DNA from: Acidovorax sp.
GTDB taxonomy: Bacteria; Pseudomonadota; Gammaproteobacteria; Burkholderiales; Burkholderiaceae_C
Reading direction: 5' to 3'
Length of the DNA: 5,542 nt
Assembly (NCBI GenBank): GCA_011620245.1
Contig: WOZN01000067.1
Coordinates: forward strand, 1 to 5,542
In this document: positions 1 through 5,493 of the stretch, in pieces
Numbering within the stretch: the first letter of the stretch is position 1
How the letters are laid out: each line of letters starts with the position of its first letter
Translations under genes and position numbers: made by a program
Notes under the pieces: generated by a model
The model's database searches: none
Seen by the model: only the letters and a program-made list of their open reading frames with translations
What the model was told of the DNA's origin: nothing

Positions 1-243
1 CTGACCTATCTGCGCTGGCTGCTGGCCTACTTCGAGGGCGACCTGGCGCTGGTGGCCGCCGCCTACAACGCTGGCGAGGGCAAGGTCGAGCGCTACCGCG
101 GCGTGCCGCCCTACCTGGAGACCCGCGCCTACGTGCAACGCATCCTGAAGGCCGTGGGCGCGACCGTGCACCCGTTCGACCGCAACGTGGCCCCGCCTTC
201 GCCGGCGCTTGAACGCATTCGGCTGGCGCTGCGGCGCAAGTAG
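1..243 (+). CDS. Lytic transglycosylase, C-terminal part (5' truncated)
   Basis: The window opens inside this gene; 80 codons and the TAG stop are visible. Lytic transglycosylases cleave the MurNAc-GlcNAc bond of peptidoglycan in the periplasm, leaving 1,6-anhydro ends. The visible part has the late SLT-domain motif A-A-Y-N-A-G-E-G (visible residues 20-27), followed by the typical P-P-Y-x-E-T-R-x-Y-V-x-x-I block (36-48), which packs around the substrate groove. The catalytic Glu lies in the missing upstream part, so activity cannot be judged. After the domain there is only a short basic tail ending RRK, so the SLT domain is at the C terminus, as in small soluble transglycosylases. A GTG at 52 is an internal codon, because the reading frame and the homology continue to position 1. 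The family is secure; the subfamily is not. Confidence 0.88.
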   Translation: MTYLRWLLAYFEGDLALVAAAYNAGEGKVERYRGVPPYLETRAYVQRILKAVGATVHPFDRNVAPPSPALERIRLALRRK

Positions 244-300
244 GGCCTGCGCGGTGCACAGGCGCCCCTGGTCGGTGCGTGCAGGTGTCTGCCGACCCCA

Positions 301-330
301 TGGTTTATATGGATACAACAACAAAATCGT
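301..330 (+). promoter_or_regulatory. AT-rich patch, candidate promoter for the substrate-binding protein gene
   Basis: This short AT-rich stretch (TTTATATGGATACAACAACA at 304-323, then AAAATCG) stands out from the GC-rich surroundings and lies 60-85 bases before the ATG at 388. TATATG or CAAAAT could serve as a -10 box. I see no convincing -35 hexamer at proper spacing, so the exact promoter is not resolved. Its position between a stop codon and a new gene supports a regulatory role. This is inference from base composition. Confidence 0.22.
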
Positions 331-375
331 TTCGGTGGCACACGCCCTCGGTCACAGTAGGGGTTTTTTTCTGAT

Positions 376-380
376 AGGTG
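376..380 (+). promoter_or_regulatory. Ribosome binding site of the substrate-binding protein gene
   Basis: AGGTG lies 7 bases before the ATG at 388. It matches the anti-Shine-Dalgarno sequence and fixes this start, which also gives a proper signal peptide. A run of seven T (364-370) precedes it. Confidence 0.6.
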
Positions 381-387
381 CAAGCCC

Positions 388-1968
388 ATGCAATTCAAAC
401 CACTGCTCCTTGCCGCAGCGCTGGCTGCCACCCTGCCCCTGGCCGCGCAGGCCAAGACCTTCCGCTGGGCGCGTGCCGTGGATGTGTCGTCGTGGGACAT
501 TCATGCCCAGAACGTGGGCGTGAACAACACCTTGCACGCTGCGGTGTACGACACGCTGGTCGAATACAACAGCAAGACCTTCAAGCCCGAGCCCGCGCTG
601 GCCACCGAATGGAAGCTGCTGAGCCCCACGCAGTTGCGCCTGAGCTTGCGCAAGGGCGTGAAGTTCAGCGACGGCAGCGAGTTCACCGCCGACGATGCCA
701 AGTTTTCGCTCGAACGTGCCAAGTCGAAAAGCTCCAATTACGCGGTCTATGCCCAGGGCATTGACCGGGTGGAAAAAGTCAACAGCCATACCATCGACAT
801 CTTCTCGGATGTGCCCAACCCGGTGCTGGTGAACCAGCTGACCGAGCTGCGCATCCTCAGCAAGGCCTGGGCCGAGAAGAACAGGTCGGTCGAGCCCAAG
901 GACATCAAGAACAAGGACGAAACCTTTGCCCACCGCAACGCCATGGGCACGGGGCCGTTCGTGCTCAAGCAGTGGGCACCCGACCAGCGCGTGGTGCTGG
1001 AGGCCAACCCGCACTGGTGGGGCAAGGGAAAGTTCGCCACCAACGTGACCGAGGTGGTCTACACCCCCATCAAGTCAGATGCCACGCGCACGGCGGCGCT
1101 GCTGTCGGGTGAGATCGATTTCATCATCGACCCGAGCCTGCAGGACCTGGCCCGCTTGCGCCAGACGCCTGCCCTCAAGGTGCTCGAAGGCGCCGAATAC
1201 CGCACCATCTTCCTGGGCATGGACCAGTTCCGTGGCGAATTGCCGGGCTCGAACATCAAGGGCCAAAACCCGCTCAAGGATGTGCGCGTGCGCAAGGCGC
1301 TGTACCAGGCGATCGACATCAAGGCCATCCAGCGCGTGGTGCTGCGCGGCCTGGCCCAGCCCACGGGCGCGCTGATTGCCCACCAGGTCAATGGCTGGAC
1401 GCCCAAGGCCGATGTGCGCTGGCCCTACGACGCCAAGGCAGCGCAAAAGCTGCTGGCCGATGCGGGTTACCCCAATGGCTTCGAGGTGGACTTTGCCTGC
1501 AGCGCGGGCCGCTACATCAACGACGAGCAGCTGTGCCAGGCCATCACGGCGCAGTGGGCCAAGGTGGGCGTGAAGGCCAAACTGCGCTCGCTGCCATTTG
1601 CCACCTATTTCCCCATGATCCAGCGCAACGAGGCCAGCATCTACCTGCTGGGCTGGGGCGTGCCGACGTTTGATGCGTTCTATTCGCTGCAGTCGCTGAT
1701 CCGCTCGCCGGGCGTGGGCGGCGATGGCAACTTCAACCTGGGCCGTTTCAGCAACCCGCAGCAGGATGCGCTGATCGAGCGCATCAAGAAGGAAACCGAT
1801 CCGGCCACGCGCAATGGGTTGATTGAAAAGGTGCTGGTGCAGGACCACGAGCTGATCTCGCACATCCCGCTGTACAACCAGGTCATCCCCTGGGCTGCCA
1901 CGCAGAAGGTGGATTTGCCGCACCGCGCGGACAACCGCATTGACTGGCGCGTGCTCAAGGTCAACTGA
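388..1968 (+). CDS. ABC transporter substrate-binding protein, family 5 (peptide/dipeptide type)
   Basis: A 526-residue secreted receptor that would capture oligopeptides or similar solutes in the periplasm and deliver them to an inner-membrane ABC permease. Residues 1-22 form a Sec signal peptide: short basic start, an Ala/Leu core, and A-Q-A before a likely cleavage at A22/K23. Family-5 (DppA/OppA) features follow in order. The block PALATEWKLLSPTQLRLSLRK starts near residue 69 and runs into GVKFSDGSEFTADD. The G-T-G-P-F motif is at 187-191. N-P-L-K-D-V-R-V-R-K-A-L-Y-Q-A-I-D (294-310) is the conserved core helix, and I-P-L-Y is near 493-496. Length is usual for the family. There is no lipobox cysteine, so it is soluble. 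The only cysteines, C371 and C383, could form a disulfide. No permease or ATPase gene adjoins it in the window: the upstream neighbour is a transglycosylase and the downstream one is radA. Substrate specificity cannot be read from sequence. Confidence 0.93.
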   Translation: MQFKPLLLAAALAATLPLAAQAKTFRWARAVDVSSWDIHAQNVGVNNTLHAAVYDTLVEYNSKTFKPEPALATEWKLLSPTQLRLSLRKGVKFSDGSEFTADDAKFSLERAKSKSSNYAVYAQGIDRVEKVNSHTIDIFSDVPNPVLVNQLTELRILSKAWAEKNRSVEPKDIKNKDETFAHRNAMGTGPFVLKQWAPDQRVVLEANPHWWGKGKFATNVTEVVYTPIKSDATRTAALLSGEIDFIIDPSLQDLARLRQTPALKVLEGAEYRTIFLGMDQFRGELPGSNIKGQNPLKDVRVRKALYQAIDIKAIQRVVLRGLAQPTGALIAHQVNGWTPKADVRWPYDAKAAQKLLADAGYPNGFEVDFACSAGRYINDEQLCQAITAQWAKVGVKAKLRSLPFATYFPMIQRNEASIYLLGWGVPTFDAFYSLQSLIRSPGVGGDGNFNLGRFSNPQQDALIERIKKETDPATRNGLIEKVLVQDHELISHIPLYNQVIPWAATQKVDLPHRADNRIDWRVLKVN

Positions 1969-1981
1969 CCAGGCCCGCAAC

Positions 1982-2022
1982 GTCAACAGCCCCGGCAACT
2001 CGATGGTGCCGGGGCTGTTGAC
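1982..2022 (+). terminator. Perfect 16-bp inverted repeat, probable terminator of the substrate-binding protein gene
   Basis: The left arm GTCAACAGCCCCGGCA (1982-1997) is the exact reverse complement of the right arm TGCCGGGGCTGTTGAC (2007-2022), with a 9-base loop. It begins 13 bases after the TGA at 1966-1968, the usual place for a transcription terminator. The stem is long and GC-rich, but no T-run follows on either strand, so it is not a textbook intrinsic terminator. It could also protect mRNA 3' ends or act as an operator-like dyad. The stretch GGTCAAC at 1959-1965, overlapping the end of the coding region, can alternatively pair with GTTGACC (2017-2023). Confidence 0.6.
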
Positions 2023-2025
2023 CGC

Positions 2026-2031
2026 TATAGT
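2026..2031 (+). promoter_or_regulatory. Candidate -10 box for radA (TATAGT)
   Basis: TATAGT matches the sigma-70 -10 consensus at five of six positions and lies 29 bases before the radA ATG, giving a predicted 5' leader of roughly 20-25 bases. The sequence 17 bases upstream (ATGGTG, inside the loop and right arm of the inverted repeat) is a poor -35. The TTGACC at 2018-2023 is too close to pair with this -10. Placement just after a terminator-like stem supports radA having its own promoter. Confidence 0.35.
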
Positions 2032-2060
2032 GGCCGGCCACTTCGACGGATCCCGCACCC

Positions 2061-3440
2061 ATGGCCAAAGACAAAACCCTTTTCACCTGCACCGAATGTG
2101 GCGGCACCACCCCGCGATGGCTGGGCAAATGCCCGTCCTGCAGCGCCTGGAACACGCTGATCGAATCGGTGGTGGAGGCGGGGCCCGGCAAAAACCGCTA
2201 CAGCGGCACGCAGTTTGCCGGGCTGGCGCAGGTGCAGGCCGTCATGCCGCTGGCGGCCATCGAGGCGACCGACATTGCGCGCACGCCCAGCGGTATCGGC
2301 GAACTGGACCGGGTGCTGGGCGGGGGCATCGTGGAGGGCGGCGTGGTGCTGATCGGGGGCGACCCGGGGATCGGCAAATCCACGCTGCTGCTGCAGGCGC
2401 TGGATGCGCTGCAGCGCGCGGGGCTGCCCACCTTGTATGTGACGGGGGAAGAGAGTGGCGCACAGGTGGCACTGCGTTCGCGCCGGCTGGGGCTGGACCA
2501 AAGCCAGGTCAACGTGCTGGCGGAAATCCAGCTCGAGAAAATCCTGGCCACCATCGAGTCGATGCAACCTGCCGTGGCGGTGATCGATTCCATCCAGACC
2601 GTGTATTCCGACCAGCTCACGTCGGCGCCCGGTTCGGTGGCCCAGGTGCGCGAGTGCGCGGCACACCTCACGCGCTGTGCCAAAGCCTCGGGCGTGGCCA
2701 TCGTGCTGGTGGGCCATGTGACCAAGGAGGGCGCGCTGGCAGGGCCGCGCGTGCTGGAGCATATGGTGGACACGGTGCTGTATTTCGAGGGCGACACGCA
2801 CAGCCAGTTCCGGCTGGTGCGCGCCATCAAGAACCGTTTTGGCGCCGTCAACGAGATCGGCGTGTTCGCCATGACCGAAAAGGGCCTCAAGGGGGTCAGC
2901 AACCCCAGCGCCATCTTCTTGAGCCAGCACAGTGAGCCGGTGCCGGGCAGCTGCGTGATGGTCACGCTCGAAGGCACCCGGCCTTTGCTGGTGGAGATTC
3001 AGGCCCTGGTGGACAGCGGCGGGCCCAGCCCGCGGCGCCTGAGCGTGGGCCTGGACAAGGATCGCCTGGCCATGCTGCTGGCCGTGCTGCACCGCCATGC
3101 GGGGGTTGCCTGCGTGGACCAGGACGTGTTTGTGAATGCCGTGGGCGGCGTGCGCATCAGCGAGCCCGCCGCCGATCTGGCCGTGATGCTGGCCATCACC
3201 TCCAGCCTGCGGGGCAAGGCCTTGCCGCAGGGGTTCATCGCCTTTGGCGAGGTGGGGCTGGCCGGCGAGGTGCGCCCCGCTCCCCGCGGGCAGGAGCGCC
3301 TGCGCGAGGCGGCCAAGCTGGGCTTCAGCGTGGCGGTGGTGCCCAAGGCCAATGCCCCCAAAAAACCGATCGAGGGCCTGACCATCCACGCCGTGGAGCG
3401 GGTGGAGGAGGCCATGAACGTGGTGCGATCCATGGGCTAA
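2061..3440 (+). CDS. radA: DNA repair protein RadA
   Basis: RadA (Sms) is a RecA-like ATPase that processes recombination intermediates, driving branch migration during homologous recombination and repair in the cytoplasm. The 459-residue length is almost that of the E. coli protein. Domains in order: an N-terminal zinc finger with C10-x2-C13 and C24-x2-C27; a RecA-like core with Walker A G-D-P-G-I-G-K-S-T (100-108), Walker B V-A-V-I-D (172-176) and the RadA-specific K-N-R-F-G motif (257-261); and a C-terminal Lon-protease-like domain from about 290 to the end, including V-D-Q-D-V-F-V-N-A-V-G-G-V (352-364) and F-G-E-V-G-L-A-G-E-V-R-P (395-406). The site matching E. coli Ser372 (from memory) is Ala370 here, in line with this domain being structural rather than proteolytic. 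The ATG at 2061 gives the standard M-A-K start; its ribosome binding site is weak (GACGGA, about 10 bases upstream). It stands alone between a terminator-like stem and a short gap. Confidence 0.97.
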   Translation: MAKDKTLFTCTECGGTTPRWLGKCPSCSAWNTLIESVVEAGPGKNRYSGTQFAGLAQVQAVMPLAAIEATDIARTPSGIGELDRVLGGGIVEGGVVLIGGDPGIGKSTLLLQALDALQRAGLPTLYVTGEESGAQVALRSRRLGLDQSQVNVLAEIQLEKILATIESMQPAVAVIDSIQTVYSDQLTSAPGSVAQVRECAAHLTRCAKASGVAIVLVGHVTKEGALAGPRVLEHMVDTVLYFEGDTHSQFRLVRAIKNRFGAVNEIGVFAMTEKGLKGVSNPSAIFLSQHSEPVPGSCVMVTLEGTRPLLVEIQALVDSGGPSPRRLSVGLDKDRLAMLLAVLHRHAGVACVDQDVFVNAVGGVRISEPAADLAVMLAITSSLRGKALPQGFIAFGEVGLAGEVRPAPRGQERLREAAKLGFSVAVVPKANAPKKPIEGLTIHAVERVEEAMNVVRSMG

Positions 3441-3482
3441 GCACAAGGGTCCAAGGTGTTCACGTTCTAAGACAATGGGGCC

Positions 3483-3917
3483 ATGAATTTGCGAAATATC
3501 CTGGTGCCCGTGGGGCTGGCGATTGTGGTGGTGGCGGGCTTTCGGTCCTATGGCTGGCCGGGCGTTGCGGCCGTGGGGGGCGCTGTGCTCATGTGGGCCC
3601 TGCTGCATTTCACGCGGCTTGTGAATGTGCTGCGCAAGGCGGCCGACCGCCCGATCGGCCATGTGGGCAGCGCCGTCATGCTCAATGCCAAGCTGCAGGC
3701 GGGGGTGGGCCTGATGCATGTGGTGGCCATGACGCGTTCGCTGGGGGCGCTGCAGTCGCCCGAAAACGAACAGCCCGAGGTTTACCGCTGGACCGATGGC
3801 ACCCAATCGCATGTGACCTGCGAGTTCCACAATGGCAAGCTGCTGAAATGGGTTTTGGAACGCCCCGTGGTTTCTCCCGGGATGTCTGGCAGCGATCCGG
3901 GGTCTGCTGCCCCGTAA
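3483..3917 (+). CDS. Small two-helix membrane protein of unknown function
   Basis: A 144-residue protein that I cannot assign a function. Two hydrophobic segments lie at residues 6-20 and about 26-43, separated by a short turn (R-S-Y-G-W-P-G), so the N-terminal part is a likely membrane hairpin. A basic stretch follows (R45-R56). The remaining hundred residues look soluble, with a compact Y-R-W-T-D-G-T-Q-S-H-V-T-C-E-F block (101-115) and L-L-K-W-V-L-E-R-P (120-128). The last 16 residues are low-complexity. From memory, proteins like this occur beside radA or ilvE in Comamonadaceae and are sometimes labelled glycerate kinase. Nothing here supports that: there is no kinase domain and the protein is far too short. 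It starts 42 bases after radA; TTCTAAGACAAT at 3465-3476 might carry a weak promoter, or it may be read through from radA. Its stop codon overlaps the ilvE -10 box. Confidence 0.8.
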   Translation: MNLRNILVPVGLAIVVVAGFRSYGWPGVAAVGGAVLMWALLHFTRLVNVLRKAADRPIGHVGSAVMLNAKLQAGVGLMHVVAMTRSLGALQSPENEQPEVYRWTDGTQSHVTCEFHNGKLLKWVLERPVVSPGMSGSDPGSAAP

Positions 3918-3932
3918 AATCTGTTTTTTACG
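3913..3932. repeat. 7-bp dyad around the ilvE -10 region
   Basis: CGTAAAA (3913-3919) and TTTTACG (3926-3932) are perfect inverted copies with a 6-base spacer. The left arm overlaps both the stop codon of the upstream membrane-protein gene and the candidate -10 of ilvE. It could be a regulator-binding dyad or a small hairpin ending the upstream transcript. At 7 bp, chance is also possible. Confidence 0.3.
3915..3920 (+). promoter_or_regulatory. Candidate -10 box of the ilvE promoter (TAAAAT)
   Basis: TAAAAT matches the -10 consensus at five of six positions and lies 39 bases before the ilvE ATG; its first three bases are the TAA stop of the preceding gene. The region 16-18 bases upstream (GCGATC) is a poor -35. 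An AT-rich discriminator with a T6 run follows. A promoter here would let ilvE be expressed apart from radA and the membrane protein. Confidence 0.4.
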
Positions 3933-3947
3933 ATACCCCAGCAACCC

Positions 3948-3953
3948 AAAGGA
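3948..3953 (+). promoter_or_regulatory. Ribosome binding site of ilvE
   Basis: AAAGGA lies 5 bases before the ATG at 3959 and decides this start. The reading frame is open further upstream, back into the preceding gene, but only this ATG has a good ribosome binding site and gives a family-like N terminus. Confidence 0.7.
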
Positions 3954-3958
3954 CACCC

Positions 3959-4909
3959 ATGAGCCCCGTAGTTCCCTCGATGGCCGACCGTGACGGCAAG
4001 ATCTGGATGGACGGCCAGATGGTCGACTGGCGCGATGCCAGGATCCATGTGCTGACCCATACCCTGCACTATGGCTGCGGCGCCTTCGAAGGCGTGCGCG
4101 CCTACAACACGGCGGGCGGCACGGCCATCTTCCGTTTGCAGGACCACACCGAGCGCCTGTTCAACAGCGCCAAGATCCTGCGCATGAAGATCCCGTTCAC
4201 CCAGGAGCAGGTGAACGAGGCGCAGTGCGCGGTGATGCGCGAGAACAACCTGGAGTCGGGTTATCTGCGCCCCCTGACCTGGATTGGCGACAAGAAACTG
4301 GGCGTGTCGCCCAAGGGCAACGACATCCACCTGATGGTCGCGGCCTGGGCCTGGGGTGCCTACCTGGGTGAAGACGGCATGACCCGCGGTATCCGCGTCA
4401 AGACCAGCAGCTACACGCGCCACCATGTCAACATCACCATGAGCCAGGCCAAGGCGGTGAGCAACTACACCAACTCCATCCTTGCCAACACCGAAGCCAC
4501 CGACGACGGCTACGACGAGGCATTGCTGCTGGATGTCTCCGGTTTCGTTTCCGAGGGCTCGGGTGAGAACGTGTTCATCGTCAAGAACGGCGTGGTTTAC
4601 ACCCCGGACCTGTCGGCTGGTGCCCTCAACGGCATCACGCGCGACTCCGTGTTCCATATCTGCAAGGACCTGGGCCTGGAAGTGGTGCAAAAGCGCATTA
4701 CGCGCGACGAGGTGTATATCGCCGACGAGGCCTTCTTTACCGGAACGGCCGCAGAAGTCACGCCGATCCGCGAACTCGACCGCATCGAACTTGGAAGAGA
4801 CGACTATGTGGGCCGCAGAGGCCCTATCACCGAAAAGATTCAGAGCGCGTTCTTTGACATCGTCAATGGCCGCAATCCCCAATATGCCCACTGGCTCACC
4901 AAGGTCTGA
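3959..4909 (+). CDS. ilvE: Branched-chain-amino-acid aminotransferase
   Basis: IlvE is a PLP-dependent class IV (fold type IV) aminotransferase that interconverts leucine, isoleucine and valine with their 2-oxo acids, using glutamate/2-oxoglutarate, in the cytoplasm. It performs the last step of branched-chain amino acid synthesis. The protein has 316 residues, against 309 in E. coli. Visible landmarks: H-Y-G-C-G-A-F-E-G-V-R-A-Y (37-49) near the substrate pocket; R-P-L (104-106); W-G-A-Y-L-G (132-137); the PLP-binding Lys165 in S-Q-A-K-A-V-S-N-Y (162-170); the class IV signature starting at Glu199 (E-G-S-G-E-N-V-F), which contacts the pyridine nitrogen; N-G-I-T-R (224-228); and the phosphate-binding S/T-G-T-A-A-E-V-T loop (261-268, T-G-T-A-A-E-V-T here). 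All expected residues are present. The W-G-A-Y-L-G motif and overall match favour IlvE over D-amino-acid transaminase or aminodeoxychorismate lyase. It is followed after 2 bases by the zinc-finger gene, suggesting one operon. Confidence 0.96.
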   Translation: MSPVVPSMADRDGKIWMDGQMVDWRDARIHVLTHTLHYGCGAFEGVRAYNTAGGTAIFRLQDHTERLFNSAKILRMKIPFTQEQVNEAQCAVMRENNLESGYLRPLTWIGDKKLGVSPKGNDIHLMVAAWAWGAYLGEDGMTRGIRVKTSSYTRHHVNITMSQAKAVSNYTNSILANTEATDDGYDEALLLDVSGFVSEGSGENVFIVKNGVVYTPDLSAGALNGITRDSVFHICKDLGLEVVQKRITRDEVYIADEAFFTGTAAEVTPIRELDRIELGRDDYVGRRGPITEKIQSAFFDIVNGRNPQYAHWLTKV

Positions 4910-4911
4910 CC

Positions 4912-5118
4912 ATGCCGCAAGCCGTTATTGAACTCCTGGCCAAAGACCTGAATGCCCAGGGCGAGGTGTTCTGCCCCAATCCCAAGGCCGGCATGAAGCT
5001 CTGGAACAGCCATCCCAAGGTCTATCTCGATGTGGCCCACACCGGGGAGGCCAAGTGCCCATATTGCGGCACGGTGTATCGCCTGAAGGCGGGCGAGGTC
5101 GCTCACGGTGGTCATTGA
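4912..5118 (+). CDS. Small CHCC-type zinc-finger protein
   Basis: A 68-residue protein with the zinc-finger CHCC pattern shared with the NDUFS6 accessory subunit of mitochondrial complex I: Cys21, then His34 in H-P-K-V-Y-L (34-39), then Cys49-x2-Cys52 in C-P-Y-C-G. These four residues probably bind one zinc ion; His43 is a possible alternative ligand. No membrane segment or signal peptide is present, so it should be cytoplasmic. The ATG lies 2 bases after the ilvE stop, with AAGGT (4901-4905) inside the end of ilvE as ribosome binding site, so translation is probably coupled. From memory, this gene order is common in Burkholderiales, often ahead of lipopolysaccharide-core genes. The bacterial protein's role is not established; a link to ilvE or to complex I would be inference. 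The last residues (H-G-G-H) give no clear function. Confidence 0.9.
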   Translation: MPQAVIELLAKDLNAQGEVFCPNPKAGMKLWNSHPKVYLDVAHTGEAKCPYCGTVYRLKAGEVAHGGH

Positions 5119-5188
5119 GAAGGTGTGAAGAGCCTGCCATGTCCGGCGAGTCGTCCAAAATATTTCTGCTCTGGTGCACCGGATTCAT

Positions 5189-5459
5189 TCACGTCTTCTG
5201 ACGTATTGGCTCGTCGGTGCAAGCCCGCTGCCCGATGCTGCCGGGCACCGCTTCCCCATGCAGGACAAACATCTGGGCGGAAATGCCGTCGCTCACCGCC
5301 GCGCAGCTTGATGAGTGGCGCAGGCAGGGATTCGCCCTGCACCAGGCACAGGCGGGGGTACAGCAGATACCATTTCCAGTGCAACACCTTCTGGTAGAAA
5401 AAGGCAGTGTCCTCGGCATAGAACAGGGACAGCCGGAAACTGTTGGGCCGATGCAGCAC
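5189..5459 (-). pseudogene. Possible gene remnant, frameshifted
   Basis: Reading the minus strand from 5459, about 50 codons (to roughly 5310) look genuinely coding. Third positions are about 80% G/C, and the peptide is natural-looking and rich in aromatic residues, with F-R-L-S-L-F-Y-A-E-D-T-A-F-F and W-K-W-Y-L-L-Y-P-R-L-C-L-V-Q. After that the same frame degrades into Arg/His/Gly-rich sequence. A second minus frame then looks coding from about 5330 to a TGA ending at 5189 (S-A-Q-M-F-V-L-H-G-E-A-V-P-G-S-I-G). This suggests one gene with a frameshift. The first frame has a TAG at 5463-5465, inside the inverted repeat, so its 5' part is missing. I do not recognise the family; a glycosyltransferase-like C terminus crossed my mind, but no motif proves it. 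Chance open frames in GC-rich DNA are the main alternative. Confidence 0.28.
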
Positions 5460-5493
5460 CTGCTAAGGGCTCGCAAAGCAATAACCTTAGCAG
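5460..5493. repeat. Perfect 9-bp inverted repeat at the remnant / right-edge gene junction
   Basis: CTGCTAAGG (5460-5468) and CCTTAGCAG (5485-5493) are exact inverted copies separated by 16 bases. The right arm contains the stop codon of the minus-strand frame entering from the right, and the left arm abuts the coding-like remnant. It may be a terminator for the minus-strand gene (no clear T-run follows) or part of the terminal structure of an insertion sequence. Confidence 0.45.

Noticed and set aside
243..297. Hairpins after the transglycosylase stop (GCCTG/CAGGC at 245-263; GGTCG…CGACC with GCAG/CTGC at 270-297)
   Set aside because: The stems are 4-5 bp, with a bulge in the second, and no T-run follows. 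Stems of this size are expected by chance at this GC content.
377..387. 11-base GGTGCAAGCCC also found at 5216-5226
   Set aside because: Several 11-base matches are expected by chance in a window of this size; the flanks do not match.
1075..2058. Open minus-strand frame of 327 codons opposite the substrate-binding protein
   Set aside because: It is antisense to a clear family-5 receptor, has Arg/His/Gln-rich composition, and shows no recognisable motif or ribosome binding site.
3150..3440. Possible protease activity of the RadA Lon-like domain
   Set aside because: The position matching E. coli Ser372 is Ala370, and RadA proteins are known as ATPases with a structural Lon-like domain, so this is not an oddity.
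2025..3956. Open minus-strand frame of 643 codons across radA and the small membrane protein
   Set aside because: It is antisense to a certain radA, is packed with His/Gln/Arg/Ala, shows no domain, and spans several + strand genes. This is the usual shadow of strong codon bias in GC-rich DNA.
3593..3958. Upstream extension of the ilvE reading frame
   Set aside because: The frame is open back to 3593 but overlaps the membrane-protein gene, gives a Cys/Gly/Arg-rich peptide unlike any IlvE, and lacks the good ribosome binding site present before 3959.
3782..4891. Open minus-strand frame of 369 codons opposite ilvE
   Set aside because: It lies fully antisense to ilvE, whose catalytic residues are all in place; no domain is visible in the antisense product.
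5139..5201. 20-codon + strand frame just after the zinc-finger gene
   Set aside because: It is short, has only a weak ribosome binding site and no recognisable family. It could be the start of a broken downstream gene, but nothing after its stop supports that.
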